Notes: generated from the letters alone by a model not told the origin. Shown: positions 1-8,793, counted from the first letter of the stretch. The stretch is DNA of 64,000 nt from Gammaproteobacteria bacterium (GCA_012103475.1 WLWS01000002.1:62001-126000), one strand, 5' to 3'. A program made the numbers and translations.

Positions 1-229
1 GTGTCTTACCTGTGCCAAGTATCACAATCTCCGGAGCCAATGTTAAGATCTGTTCAAAGTCGTTAATTTGTAGATCTGAGAATTTAAGGGGAGGCCAATC
101 GGAAACGATAGAATCAGGAGAGACAAGCAAACTCCGGACATAATTATTGCCGGCAATATTGATTTCACCGGGCTCATAAGCTCTGACTTTGTTCAAGGAA
201 TCGGCAAGACTATCTAATTCAATTTTCAT
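1..229 (-). CDS. Mth938-like (DUF498/Xcc1710-type) domain protein, 3' end missing
   Basis: Reading the minus strand from the ATG at 229 gives 76 residues that run off the window edge. Visible family features are an IAGNNY turn, a SLLVSPD strand, a D-W-P-P segment and the characteristic LAPEIVILGTG stretch of the Mth938/NDUFAF3-like fold. Members are small cytosolic proteins of unknown biochemical role in bacteria; the mitochondrial relative assists complex I assembly. It is divergent from adk with a 63-base gap that must hold both start regions. Family call is fairly sure, function unknown. Confidence 0.8.
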   Translation of the reverse strand, partial: MKIELDSLADSLNKVRAYEPGEINIAGNNYVRSLLVSPDSIVSDWPPLKFSDLQINDFEQILTLAPEIVILGTGKT

Positions 230-292
230 CGTTTATTTTGTTGGTAAACAGATTTTAATTTTTAACTTTTAATTTATGGAGATTTATTTTAC

Positions 293-949
293 ATGAAAAT
301 CATATTGTTAGGGCCGCCCGGGGCGGGTAAAGGTACACAGGCTAACTTTATCAAAGAAGCATTCAGTATTCCTCAAATTTCAACTGGAGATATGTTACGG
401 GCTGCTGTTGCTGCTGGAACAGCCCTGGGCCTGCAAGCCAAAAAAATTATGGACGCAGGCGAACTGGTCTCTGATGAAATTATTCTGGATCTGGTCAAAG
501 AAAGAATTAATGAAGATGACTGCAATAATGGTTATCTTTTTGATGGTTTTCCACGAACTATTGTTCAGGCAGAAGGTTTGAGGAAAATTGGTGTATCGAT
601 CGAATATGTTGTCGAAATTCAGGCTGATGATAATGAAATCGTTAAAAGGATGAGTGGCAGGCGAGTTCACCCTGCGTCAGGACGAACCTACCATGTGATA
701 TTTAACCCGCCTCTTGTGGCAGATGTCGATGATCAAACTGGTGAACCGTTAATTCAGCGTGACGACGATACAGAAGACACTGTCAGGAAACGTTTAGAGG
801 TTTATCACGAGCAGACATCGCCGTTGATAGATTATTACTCGTCTTTAGCGTCTGGAAGGGATGAATCGACTTTGAAATACGTACAAATCAACGGTATGGG
901 AGAGGTTGAAGAAATAAAAAAGAACATAATTACTGCTTTGAAACTCTGA
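293..949 (+). CDS. adk: Adenylate kinase
   Basis: Cytosolic nucleoside monophosphate kinase interconverting ATP + AMP and 2 ADP. The N-terminus carries the P-loop GPPGAGKGT (residues 7-15), followed by the AMP-site STGDMLR motif, the DGFPRT motif and a long-form LID domain ([12 protein letters not shown]) that lacks the four zinc cysteines, as in enterobacterial enzymes. The length of 218 residues is normal for the long form. A GGAG stretch lies about 13 bases upstream of the ATG. The gene is monocistronic here, closed by a hairpin overlapping its stop codon. Confidence 0.97.
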   Translation: MKIILLGPPGAGKGTQANFIKEAFSIPQISTGDMLRAAVAAGTALGLQAKKIMDAGELVSDEIILDLVKERINEDDCNNGYLFDGFPRTIVQAEGLRKIGVSIEYVVEIQADDNEIVKRMSGRRVHPASGRTYHVIFNPPLVADVDDQTGEPLIQRDDDTEDTVRKRLEVYHEQTSPLIDYYSSLASGRDESTLKYVQINGMGEVEEIKKNIITALKL

Positions 950-974
950 AAAGTGTGAAATAGTTTACACTTTT
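949..974 (+). terminator. Hairpin terminator after adk
   Basis: An AAAAGTGT/ACACTTTT stem with one bulged G, extended by AAA/TTT around a TAG loop, starts at the last base of the adk stop codon and ends in a short T4 run. It is AT-rich and could work in either direction. Confidence 0.55.
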
Positions 975-1095
975 CGCTTGGTAAAGAGTTCTTGTGATAA
1001 ACCTCATACTTTATTGCGAAACATCTCTGACAGATTTAATTTTTAGAAAATAAATTGAATACTAATCCGGCAGATTTGAATAAGACTATAAAAGT

Positions 1096-1123
1096 TTGAA
1101 TTATTTGAAAACATTACTATAAT
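1096..1123 (+). promoter_or_regulatory. Candidate sigma70 promoter of the histone-like gene
   Basis: TTGAAT (1096-1101) and a perfect TATAAT (1118-1123) are separated by 16 bases. The predicted transcript would begin near 1130, leaving a leader of about 60 bases before the ATG at 1194. A strong ribosome-binding site, AGGGGAG (1177-1183), follows. Confidence 0.55.
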
Positions 1124-1193
1124 GTTTTCGTGTTGTTGTATATTAGGTTAAGTTGTTTCAATTTAATTCAGGTTCTAGGGGAGTCAAAATACC

Positions 1194-1367
1194 ATGGCAA
1201 AGAAGAAAGCAAAGAAACGTCCAGCCAAGAAAAAGGCTGCGAAGAAGAAAGTAGCTAAAAAGAAAGTAGCAAAGAAGAAGGCAACAAAGAAAAAGGCTAC
1301 GAAGAAAAAAGCCAAAAAGAAGGCAACAAAGAAAAAGGCTGCTAAGAAGAAAGCCAAAAAAAAATAA
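1194..1367 (+). CDS. Lysine/alanine-rich histone H1-like DNA-binding protein (57 aa, frameshifted extension)
   Basis: A 57-residue protein made almost entirely of AKKK-type repeats (start MAKKKAKKRPAKKK), like the H1-like C-terminal tails found in many bacteria; expected to bind DNA non-specifically by charge. The start is fixed by AGGGGAG ten bases upstream. The frame ends in nine A residues followed by TAA. Reading on in the next frame from 1363 gives 39 more sense codons (117 bases) with basic sequence (for example KSARRRAARAA and TRRRAMIRKLTA) up to a stop at 1480-1482, so one fewer A would yield a protein of about 95 residues. It is either a real slippage product, an indel or a base-calling error. 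Confidence 0.7.
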   Translation: MAKKKAKKRPAKKKAAKKKVAKKKVAKKKATKKKATKKKAKKKATKKKAAKKKAKKK

Positions 1368-1522
1368 TTCGTCGCCGCTGACAGCAACTCAACAGAAAAG
1401 CGCCAGAAGGCGCGCTGCCAGAGCTGCAATAGAAGCAAAAAAAACACGACGAAGGGCAATGATCAGGAAATTGACTGCTTAACTCCAACTACCTGATTTT
1501 AAAAGCCTAAACATTACATAAG

Positions 1523-1548
1523 GCCCCACAAAAGTGGGGCTTTTTTTT
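1523..1548 (+). terminator. Strong rho-independent terminator
   Basis: GCCCCAC-AAAA-GTGGGGC stem-loop (1523-1540) followed directly by eight T residues. It closes the histone-like transcript, 40 bases after the end of the frameshifted extension, which fits that extension being part of the gene. Confidence 0.93.
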
Positions 1549-1692
1549 GTCCAGTTAAAGCCGATATTCTGTCTCAATAAAACGATTTTTAATTCTGGTT
1601 TTCTGGCATTTTCTCTGTATCTGGTAATATCGTCAGCAATTGATTTACTGTTGATATACTTCGGGATATACACTTCTAACTGAGTCAATAGA

Positions 1693-3960
1693 TTGTCCAA
1701 AAAGGTCACTAAAAAAACTTCTTCACGAAGAAGTAAGTCGAAGCTGAGTTCTTCACCTTTGAAACGATTTTCAATTTTTCTAACTGTCCGAGTTTTCATT
1801 GTTACTTTTTGTATATCTTGTATGTGGCTACTGTGGCTGGACCATAGAATAAGAAGTGAGTTTGAAGGTAAGCGCTGGTTATTGCCTGCCCGAGTTTATG
1901 CAAGCCCTACTGAAATTTATGTTGGACGGCACTTATCAATTGAGCTCCTGGAGAAGACACTTCAGAATTCAGGCTACCGACCGGAGTCACCATTAATTTC
2001 AGTTGGAAGATACAGAAAGCGTGAAAATGTCCTGGAGTTAAAAAAGCGCTCATTTGACTATTGGGACGGAAATGAACCGTCAATAAACGTAAGAATTGAA
2101 TTCAGGGGAAACAAAGTCGTTTCCATAACCAGTATTCCGGATAATACCGCTATTGGCGGGATCCGGCTTGAACCTCAATTAATTGGTAAAATCTACCCGC
2201 GCCACAATGAGGATCGTATTCTTATTCCTTATAAAGAAGTTCCTCCTTTTCTGATTTCGGCCCTGATTGCTGTGGAAGATAGAAAATTTTTTTCACATAG
2301 TGGTGTCGATTTGCGTGGAATTGCCCGGGCAATGCTGACGAATATACGACAGGGGGGTATTCGCCAGGGGGGAAGCACTTTAACTCAGCAGTTAGTCAAA
2401 AATTTTTTCCTGAATCAGGAACGTACTTACTGGCGGAAGTTCAATGAGATGTTAATGGCGTTTTTACTAGAATATCGTTACTCCAAGGCAGATATACTAT
2501 CTGCTTACATCAATGAAATTTATCTTGGTCAGCATGGCTCCAGAAGTATTCATGGTTTTGGTACTGCCGCAGAATTTTACTTTGGCAAACCACTTCAGGA
2601 ACTACGTCAGGATCAGATAGCTTTGCTGGTAGGTATGGTAAAAGGAGCGTCTTTTTACAACCCGTTCAAACATCCGGAAAGGTCGGTGGCGCGACGTAAT
2701 CTTATTCTGGAATTACTAGGTAATTTGAAATACGAAGACGCCGGTACGATGAAGAAATTGACCAGACGTGGCTTAAACCTTACCGCCAAACCCAGCTGGA
2801 GTCGGGCGAAGTATCCGGCATTTCTTGACCTTGTCAGACGTCAGTTGTTACAGGACTACAAACTCGAAGATCTCCGCAATGAAGGTTTGCGCATATTTAC
2901 AAGCCTTCAGCCCCTACTACAAGACCAGTTGGAGAGCGTAGTTGAATCTGAGCTTCTCAGTCTTGAAAAAAGCAAGAATCACGCGAGGGATTCACTGCAA
3001 ACTGCTATCGTTGTTTTGCATCCCGGCAGTGGTGAGGTAGTGGCTATATCTGGGGGTCGCAACAAAGAAAATGTAAGCTTTAATCGAGCGCTGGACGCAA
3101 AACGCCCATTAGGTTCGTTGATTAAACCACTCGTATACTATTTGGCTTTGCGCCAGCCTGAAAAGTACAATGTCCTGAGTCCGGTGAATGACTCCCCGGT
3201 TTCGCTTCGTCAGGCTTCAGGTGAACTATGGAACCCGAAGAACTATGATAGAAAAACTCATGAGAATGTGAATTTACTCGGTGCATTGTCCAGATCATAT
3301 AATCAGGCTACTGTAAGACTTGGCCTGGAGCTGGGAGTCAATGCTCTTGTGGATATACTTGAGAGTATGGGGCTAAGTTCGAAAATCGAAGGCTATCCCT
3401 CATTATTGCTTGGAGCACTTGATGTCAGTCCCTATGAAGTTGCGCAAATGTACCAGTCTTTTGCTAACGGGGGCTTTCAAATTCCAAGTCACGCCATACG
3501 CGAAGTGCTGGATAGCAAAGGTACTCCGCTTCATCGCTACCCCCTGCGTGTGAATCAGGTGCTTGAACCGGCACCGGCATTCCTGGTGAATTTTTTACTG
3601 ACACAGGTTGTAAGTCAGGGAACAGGCAGAGCGCTTGTTGAATCAATGCCAGGCCAATTACCTATGGCAGGAAAAACCGGTACGACAAACGACCTGAGGG
3701 ATAACTGGTTTGCGGGTTTCGGAGACGATCTTCTGGCGGTCGTGTGGATTGGTAAAGATGATAATTCATCTACCAAACTGAGTGGTGCCAGTGGAGCCAT
3801 GAAGGTATGGTCAGCATTCATGAAAAAAACGAAATCGAAAAAACTCGAATTGCTTGCCCCGGAGGAGATCAATTGGCTACCTCTTATGCGGAGTAGTTGT
3901 CAGCACTTAGATGCAATACCTTACATTAATGGATACCAGCCGGAAACCAGGTCGTGTTGA
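1693..3960 (+). CDS. mrcB: Penicillin-binding protein 1B, bifunctional transglycosylase/transpeptidase
   Basis: Class A PBP that polymerises lipid II and cross-links peptidoglycan at the periplasmic face. A basic cytoplasmic tail of about 24 residues precedes one membrane helix (about 27-48). The GT51 domain shows EDRKFFSHSGVD (about 193-204) and GGSTLTQQLVKN. The transpeptidase domain has the SLIK nucleophile motif near 475, SYN near 535 and KTGT near 660. A TTG start is chosen because the first ATG would cut the membrane helix; the ribosome-binding site is weak (TGAG). At 755 residues it is shorter than the 844 of E. coli but complete. The next gene overlaps its end by seven bases. Confidence 0.95.
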   Translation: MSKKVTKKTSSRRSKSKLSSSPLKRFSIFLTVRVFIVTFCISCMWLLWLDHRIRSEFEGKRWLLPARVYASPTEIYVGRHLSIELLEKTLQNSGYRPESPLISVGRYRKRENVLELKKRSFDYWDGNEPSINVRIEFRGNKVVSITSIPDNTAIGGIRLEPQLIGKIYPRHNEDRILIPYKEVPPFLISALIAVEDRKFFSHSGVDLRGIARAMLTNIRQGGIRQGGSTLTQQLVKNFFLNQERTYWRKFNEMLMAFLLEYRYSKADILSAYINEIYLGQHGSRSIHGFGTAAEFYFGKPLQELRQDQIALLVGMVKGASFYNPFKHPERSVARRNLILELLGNLKYEDAGTMKKLTRRGLNLTAKPSWSRAKYPAFLDLVRRQLLQDYKLEDLRNEGLRIFTSLQPLLQDQLESVVESELLSLEKSKNHARDSLQTAIVVLHPGSGEVVAISGGRNKENVSFNRALDAKRPLGSLIKPLVYYLALRQPEKYNVLSPVNDSPVSLRQASGELWNPKNYDRKTHENVNLLGALSRSYNQATVRLGLELGVNALVDILESMGLSSKIEGYPSLLLGALDVSPYEVAQMYQSFANGGFQIPSHAIREVLDSKGTPLHRYPLRVNQVLEPAPAFLVNFLLTQVVSQGTGRALVESMPGQLPMAGKTGTTNDLRDNWFAGFGDDLLAVVWIGKDDNSSTKLSGASGAMKVWSAFMKKTKSKKLELLAPEEINWLPLMRSSCQHLDAIPYINGYQPETRSC

Positions 3961-4577
3961 ATAAAGAATTAGCTCCATTTCTTTTGGCAAATACGGATAT
4001 CAGACGATTTGCCCTCGTATTCCTGATTTTACTCGCTAATGCCTGTTCCACAAATTCAGGCAAAGTTCTGGCGCCTGTTCCCGTTGAGGATCGCAGTGTA
4101 GGCAGAAGTGAACATGGGCAAGTTACTGACACTGTTAAAAGAACAGAAGCCGATAAAGAAAGTAATACAGATTCTGTTTCGACTTTTGAAAATAACTCTC
4201 TCGATACCAAATCTGAAAAGCCAGTGGTGACAGCCCTGCTGGATGAGGTAAATACAAGTTTACGGGATAACGACGATGTTGCGGCAGCGGCCGGTCTGGA
4301 ACGGGCATTGCGACTGGATGCGAAGAATGCTTTATTGTGGCATCGTCTCGGGCAGATTCGTCTAAGACAGAAAAATTGGCAGCAATCACTAAATCTGGCC
4401 AAAAAATCGAATAGTCTTGCCGCTGGTGACTATGCACTACAACTTAAAAACTGGGAACTTATATATCTGGCAAATTCCGCAGCAGGCAATCATGATGATG
4501 CAAGGCTTGCTGCAGAGCGTGTTAGACGTCTGAAGCGTAAACTTCAGGATCAGAGTTTTCTTCAAGAGATTGAATGA
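3954..4577 (+). CDS. TPR-containing putative lipoprotein downstream of PBP1b
   Basis: Begins with GTG inside the end of mrcB (7-base overlap), implying translational coupling. The N-terminus has a hydrophobic stretch and a plausible lipobox (LLANAC, Cys near 26), then an acidic linker, then two tetratricopeptide-like helical pairs (about 95-190, including LWHRLGQIRLRQKNWQQSLNLAKKS). Pairing with mrcB suggests an accessory role with PBP1b in the outer membrane, but this is inference; no enzymatic motif is visible. The 3' end overlaps the convergent FhlB-like gene by 56 bases. Confidence 0.65.
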   Translation: MLNKELAPFLLANTDIRRFALVFLILLANACSTNSGKVLAPVPVEDRSVGRSEHGQVTDTVKRTEADKESNTDSVSTFENNSLDTKSEKPVVTALLDEVNTSLRDNDDVAAAAGLERALRLDAKNALLWHRLGQIRLRQKNWQQSLNLAKKSNSLAAGDYALQLKNWELIYLANSAAGNHDDARLAAERVRRLKRKLQDQSFLQEIE

Positions 4578-4815
4578 AGGCTAATACTTCGGAGACGGCG
4601 ACAAGTGCATGCTCCGGAATATCTTCTCCCAGAGGCACCTCACTTAATAAATTCACCAGCTCTGGTTCTTTTCTGACAGGAACGCCGTGCTCCTCAGCGA
4701 CGGCGATAATCTGACTGGCAAACTCACCATCACCCTTTGCACTCATTGCAGGTTTTCCCGATTCGTCGCAGATAAAAGCAATAGCCTGTGCCGAATCGTT
4801 ATTGTGAGAATTCAT
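4522..4815 (-). CDS. FhlB-like protein (FlhB cytoplasmic-domain homologue)
   Basis: A 97-residue stand-alone relative of the C-terminal domain of FlhB/YscU export-gate proteins. It keeps the C-terminal half (AKGDGEFASQIIAVAEEHGVPV and PLGEDIPEHALVAVSEVLAFI) but lacks the NPTH autocleavage site and all membrane helices. It overlaps the FliK-like gene by four bases (ATGA), so the two are one operon. The same pairing (YlqH/YlqG) is known in Bacillus. No other flagellar gene is in this window. Function unknown; a regulatory partner in substrate-specificity switching is the usual guess. Confidence 0.8.
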   Translation of the reverse strand: MNSHNNDSAQAIAFICDESGKPAMSAKGDGEFASQIIAVAEEHGVPVRKEPELVNLLSEVPLGEDIPEHALVAVSEVLAFIQSLEENSDPEVYASDV

Positions 4816-6026
4816 ATTTTTGCCTTTATCAGAGATGAATGTCTGAGCTCGAGGCCAGTTTGCACCGGCGTAAGAGGATGATGTTCAAGCGATACGACGT
4901 TCAGGCCAGTTTCTTGAAACCGGGATCTTAGCGACGCTAGATTATTATCGATTTGCTGGTTTGTAGATTCATTTTCGGCCCAGAGCGTAGTGCTTAAATT
5001 GTTGTCGGACAGGCTGAGCTGGACTGCGATTTTACCCAGAGAATCCAGGGTCAAATAAAAGAAAATAGTCCACTTATCCGCTGGCGAGGTTCTGTCGTGG
5101 CCAGACTTTTCCTGATTAATAATCAATTCCAGTAATCCTCCACGTTTGTTATTTAGGAATGGCAAATCAATGAGCCATTGAGGCATGGAGTTTTCATTAT
5201 TAATGATGGTCTGTGACTGGTTCACTTGAACTTTCGATATTGCACCTTGAACTGCATTCCTTAAATTGGATAAATTTATCTCCGGACTTTTATCATTTGA
5301 CAAAGCCTGTTGTGGGGCAGGAGCGTTTTGCGAAACTATGGACATAGGCAGAAGTTTCACAAGCGGCATCATTTTTTCCTTCGTAATACTTACTTCGCTT
5401 TGGATGGCATTTTCAAGACGTAAAAGCGATGCTTTTAGATCTGTTTTAACATCTGCCGGGGGAACGCTGCTTAACGAGCTAGGATTATGCTTGACCATTT
5501 GCGCTAGCTTGGTTTCCAGAAACAGGCCCGAGTCATTGATACTTTGTTTTAACAATTGAGGTTGTGCCAATTGTTTGAGACTTGGAAGCAATTTTACAGA
5601 TTCAGCAATTTGCCGATGGATGTTCGGGGGTAACAACGGACGATTCACATTTTGGCTTTTGCCATTCTTAAGTTGAACCATCGTCTCGACAAGGTTAAGA
5701 ATATTCTTTTGTTTTGGCAGATCTTGCCTAAGTTGTTGCTCAGCACCGGCCGACTTAATCTCAGGTCTGTTATGGGAGACTATTTTCAAGACCACCCGCG
5801 GTCCTGTATCAATCACCTTCAGCTGCAGGTGGTCTCCTTCCTTTATCCCTGAAGGACCGTTGGCTTTAAGTGTTTGTTGATTGATACGGACTTCTAACAG
5901 CTTTGATTTATCAGCTTTGTCCACAATAGCATTCAATATTTGGCCGATTTGCCATTGTTTTGTCTGGACGATCGGTGAAATATGTAGCCCAGAGGGCAGA
6001 GAGGATAAACTTTGCGCTATCATCAC
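4812..6026 (-). CDS. fliK: FliK-like hook-length control protein
   Basis: 404 residues with a variable, Gln/Leu-rich N-terminal two thirds and a conserved C-terminal Flg_hook domain (about 300-395: WTIFFYLTLDSLGKIAVQLS, then DNNLASLRSRFQETGLNV). FliK secretes itself to measure hook length and its C-domain switches FlhB specificity. The coupled FhlB-like gene is consistent with that partnership, but no flagellar structural gene lies nearby, so this may be a paralogue distinct from the hook-operon FliK. The symbol is a family label rather than proven orthology. Confidence 0.7.
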   Translation of the reverse strand: MMIAQSLSSLPSGLHISPIVQTKQWQIGQILNAIVDKADKSKLLEVRINQQTLKANGPSGIKEGDHLQLKVIDTGPRVVLKIVSHNRPEIKSAGAEQQLRQDLPKQKNILNLVETMVQLKNGKSQNVNRPLLPPNIHRQIAESVKLLPSLKQLAQPQLLKQSINDSGLFLETKLAQMVKHNPSSLSSVPPADVKTDLKASLLRLENAIQSEVSITKEKMMPLVKLLPMSIVSQNAPAPQQALSNDKSPEINLSNLRNAVQGAISKVQVNQSQTIINNENSMPQWLIDLPFLNNKRGGLLELIINQEKSGHDRTSPADKWTIFFYLTLDSLGKIAVQLSLSDNNLSTTLWAENESTNQQIDNNLASLRSRFQETGLNVVSLEHHPLTPVQTGLELRHSSLIKAKI

Positions 6027-6075
6027 TAATAAAGCGGCAGTTCAGGCATGAACTTTACTTATTTGGACACTATTA

Positions 6076-7455
6076 TCAATAAATTGATTCTGCTCTGTAT
6101 ATCCAGGCCTGCTCAATTTTTTGCTCAGAACTGATGCCTGCTTTGCGTTTCAACTGAGCAAGAAACTGATTTGCTTCGGGTAAATTTTCCCAAACAGCGG
6201 GAAGAAAAGTGGCCTGATGCCTTCCACTCTTGATGGTCAAACCATTCTTGTGCACTTGCAGTTGTTTAATAATATCGTCTTCACTCTCGAAACTAATCTC
6301 TGACTGTGGCGAGAGTATAGAAATATTCAGTGAAATATTGGCATACTCCTGCTCAGTCAAAGGTTTGAAACGTGGATCTCGAAACGCTGCCTTGAACGCA
6401 CTGTCCGCGACAGCCTGAACAATGGCCTGTGTAGCTTCCATCTGTCCGATACAACCTCGTAGCTGTTCATCAATTTTCAAGGTGACAAAGCAGGCTGCAG
6501 GCTGACGTAAATCTACTGGAAACTGGTCGCTGTTCACCTTAAGCGGTGCAGAGTTTTTCATCCCATGTTCAATACTCTTGTGAGCGAGTTTTAGTAGAAT
6601 TTGCTTGTGTCGGTCTGAATATATTTCGTTGTTGTAAAGCGCCCAGGCACCATAACCAACGACACGTTCGTGATTTCCCGCAGTATCGCCAGAATTGCAT
6701 AAGCCTAATCGCAAAACTGTCATATTTTTTTTCATTGCATATTTAAGCAAACCACCAAGTGGGCGGGCACCACAGGCTTTTTGGGGACTCAGACCAGCGT
6801 AAGCCAATTCCTCAATTAGTTCAGCTGTATGTGCATCCCGAGTTAGCGCACTTTCATAGTCGAGGAAGTGACTCAAATCCGTGCTGATAACAACCAGAGT
6901 TTCTTCCCCTCCCCAAACCAGTTCGAGTAATGTTCCGACTTGCTCTGGACTGGCATTGCCAACAACGATGGGTACTATTGTGAAATCGTGCAGGCTCAAC
7001 TGCAGAAACGGGAGTTGAATTTCGATACAGTGTTCTTCGGCATGTGCCTCATCCATGAATTGAACATAGTCCAGATGTCGCAGGCTACGGAGAACTGCCC
7101 GATCCACCTTGAGCTGACCAAGAGGCGTTGTGAAATATGAAGTAGTAGGAATCGCCATACCGTCAAGATACACACGATGTGCCGGACCTAGTATCACTAC
7201 ACGGCGAATACTGCGACTGACCTGTTTGAGACTGGCGTAAGCCGCCGCCGCAGTAGAGCCTGAATAGATGTATCCGGCATGCGGTGCGATAATGGCTTTA
7301 GGTGGTTTCGTATTAGTCACAGACGATTTTAAAAAAGATTCTATCTGATGTTGCAGTTCGAGAGATGCTGCCGGGTAAAATGAGCCGGCGAGAGCAGGCG
7401 GCCTGACTGTAGCGTCTAAGTCAGAAAGTCGAATATTGGTGTCAGTGATTGACAT
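6076..7455 (-). CDS. AmmeMemoRadiSam proteins B and A fused (Memo-AMMECR1)
   Basis: One chain joins a Memo-like domain (about residues 15-275; IAPHAGYIYSG, LGPAHRVYLDG, STDLSHF, LCNSGDTAG) to an AMMECR1 domain (about 285-455; LRGCIGQMEATQ, FRDPRFKPL, LSPQSEI). The His, His and Cys matching the Memo metal site are present. The first Met of the longer frame lies at 7524, which would overlap the divergent gene; the ATG at 7455 gives a standard N-terminus. Its radical SAM partner is divergent, 62 bases away. The system occurs widely in prokaryotes without a proven reaction; a radical-based modification is inferred from its enzyme. Confidence 0.88.
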   Translation of the reverse strand: MSITDTNIRLSDLDATVRPPALAGSFYPAASLELQHQIESFLKSSVTNTKPPKAIIAPHAGYIYSGSTAAAAYASLKQVSRSIRRVVILGPAHRVYLDGMAIPTTSYFTTPLGQLKVDRAVLRSLRHLDYVQFMDEAHAEEHCIEIQLPFLQLSLHDFTIVPIVVGNASPEQVGTLLELVWGGEETLVVISTDLSHFLDYESALTRDAHTAELIEELAYAGLSPQKACGARPLGGLLKYAMKKNMTVLRLGLCNSGDTAGNHERVVGYGAWALYNNEIYSDRHKQILLKLAHKSIEHGMKNSAPLKVNSDQFPVDLRQPAACFVTLKIDEQLRGCIGQMEATQAIVQAVADSAFKAAFRDPRFKPLTEQEYANISLNISILSPQSEISFESEDDIIKQLQVHKNGLTIKSGRHQATFLPAVWENLPEANQFLAQLKRKAGISSEQKIEQAWIYRAESIY

Positions 7456-7517
7456 ATTTATTTTTCTGAAAAATATATACTGAATTATAGAGATCGTATA
7501 AAAGCTTTGCAGAGAAT

Positions 7518-8600
7518 ATGACAACTCCGGATAAGTTTACTGTTAACACTCGTTTCTGGCATACCCTCGACGATGGAAGAGTGCAATGCGACGTGTGTCC
7601 GCGAGCCTGCAAATTACATGAGGGGCAAAAGGGTTTGTGCTTTGTCCGTGCCTGTGAACAAGGGCAGATTGTTCTGAAGAGCTATGGTCGTTCAAGTGGC
7701 TTTTGCATAGATCCGATAGAGAAAAAGCCATTGAATCATTTTCTGCCTGGCACGCCTGTACTGTCTTTCGGAACAGCCGGATGCAATCTTACCTGCAAGT
7801 TCTGCCAAAATTGGGACATCAGCAAATCACGTCAGATGGAGACGCTGGCAGATGCCGCATCACCGGAGAAACTGGCGTTTACGGCAAAGCAGTTAAATTG
7901 TCGCTCTATCGCTTTTACTTATAACGATCCGGTTATTTTCCATGAATACGCAATTGATGTGGCTCGTGCCTGCAAAGAACAAGATATACGCTCCGTGGCG
8001 GTCACCGCAGGATATGTATGTGATGAGGCACGGATTGAATTTTATCAGCATATTGACGCTGCCAATATTGACCTGAAAGCGTTTACTGAAAAGTTCTATC
8101 GCAATATCGCTGGCGGTGAATTGCAGGTGGTGCTGGAAACCCTGACGTATCTTAAGCATGAAACCTCTGTCTGGTTTGAGATTACAAATTTACTAATTCC
8201 TGGAGAAAATGATTCCGAAGCAGAAATAAATATGATGACGGAATGGCTCGTTGAAAATCTGGGCCCGGATGTACCTCTTCATTTTACGGCCTTTCATCCG
8301 GACTGGAAGATGAGAGATAAGGAACGTACCTCAGCGACGATTCTCACACGCTCCCGTCAAATCGCGCTTAAAAATGGTTTACGCTATGTTTACACTGGCA
8401 ATGTTCATGATATACAGGGGGGCAGTACTTATTGCCATCAATGCAATGAACTGTTGATTGTCCGAAATTGGTATCAACTCAATCATTGGTGCTTAACTGC
8501 TGAGGGAGGGTGTCCTCATTGCGGGACAACTTGCGAGGGCGTATTTGAAGAAGAAGCCGGAAACTGGGGCGCAAAAAGACAGGTTGTCAGATTGGCCTGA
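7518..8600 (+). CDS. amrS: AmmeMemoRadiSam system radical SAM enzyme
   Basis: 360-residue radical SAM protein of the pyruvate-formate-lyase-activase-like branch. The cluster-binding CNLTCKFC (CxxxCxxC) sits near residues 91-98. Extra cysteines occur at both ends: CDVCPRACKLHEGQKGLC in the N-terminus, typical of this family, and a C-terminal zinc-ribbon-like CHQC...CPHCGTTC. It should cleave S-adenosylmethionine to a 5'-deoxyadenosyl radical; the substrate is unknown. Divergence from the Memo-AMMECR1 fusion with a short shared promoter region suggests co-regulation. Confidence 0.9.
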   Translation: MTTPDKFTVNTRFWHTLDDGRVQCDVCPRACKLHEGQKGLCFVRACEQGQIVLKSYGRSSGFCIDPIEKKPLNHFLPGTPVLSFGTAGCNLTCKFCQNWDISKSRQMETLADAASPEKLAFTAKQLNCRSIAFTYNDPVIFHEYAIDVARACKEQDIRSVAVTAGYVCDEARIEFYQHIDAANIDLKAFTEKFYRNIAGGELQVVLETLTYLKHETSVWFEITNLLIPGENDSEAEINMMTEWLVENLGPDVPLHFTAFHPDWKMRDKERTSATILTRSRQIALKNGLRYVYTGNVHDIQGGSTYCHQCNELLIVRNWYQLNHWCLTAEGGCPHCGTTCEGVFEEEAGNWGAKRQVVRLA

Positions 8601-8639
8601 CCTTAGAAGGTCCTGAGCAAAGCTATATTACTATCTATC

Positions 8640-8668
8640 TTGAAAATAACAGTCTGGCACTGTAGACT
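8640..8668 (+). promoter_or_regulatory. Promoter of the initiator tRNA gene
   Basis: TTGAAA (8640-8645) and TAGACT (8663-8668) are 17 bases apart. The GC-rich discriminator GCGCCACC that follows is typical of stable-RNA promoters under stringent control. Confidence 0.6.
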
Positions 8669-8681
8669 GCGCCACCGTTGA

Positions 8682-8758
8682 TGCGGGGTGGAGCAGTCTG
8701 GCAGCTCGTCGGGCTCATAACCCGAAGGTCGCAGGTTCAAATCCTGCCCCCGCTACCA
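8682..8758 (+). tRNA. metY: Initiator tRNA-fMet (CAU)
   Basis: A 77-base cloverleaf with CCA encoded. The anticodon loop is CTCATAA (CAT at 8716-8718). Two initiator hallmarks are visible: three consecutive G:C pairs at the bottom of the anticodon stem (GGG/CCC), and no Watson-Crick pair at position 1:72 (here T and T instead of the usual C and A). Location directly upstream of rimP-nusA-infB matches E. coli metY. Confidence 0.97.
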
Positions 8759-8768
8759 AATGTATTGA

Positions 8769-8793
8769 AAAGGCCCCAATTGGGGCCTTTTTT
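8769..8793 (+). terminator. Terminator after the initiator tRNA
   Basis: AAAGGCCCC-AATT-GGGGCCTTT stem-loop followed by a run of T. It separates the tRNA from the rimP operon, comparable to the internal terminators between metY and rimP in E. coli. Confidence 0.9.

Noticed and set aside
1479-1799. 106-codon minus-strand frame overlapping the start of mrcB
   Set aside because: It lies antisense to the conserved PBP1b N-terminus and runs through the terminator at 1523-1548; no recognisable family.
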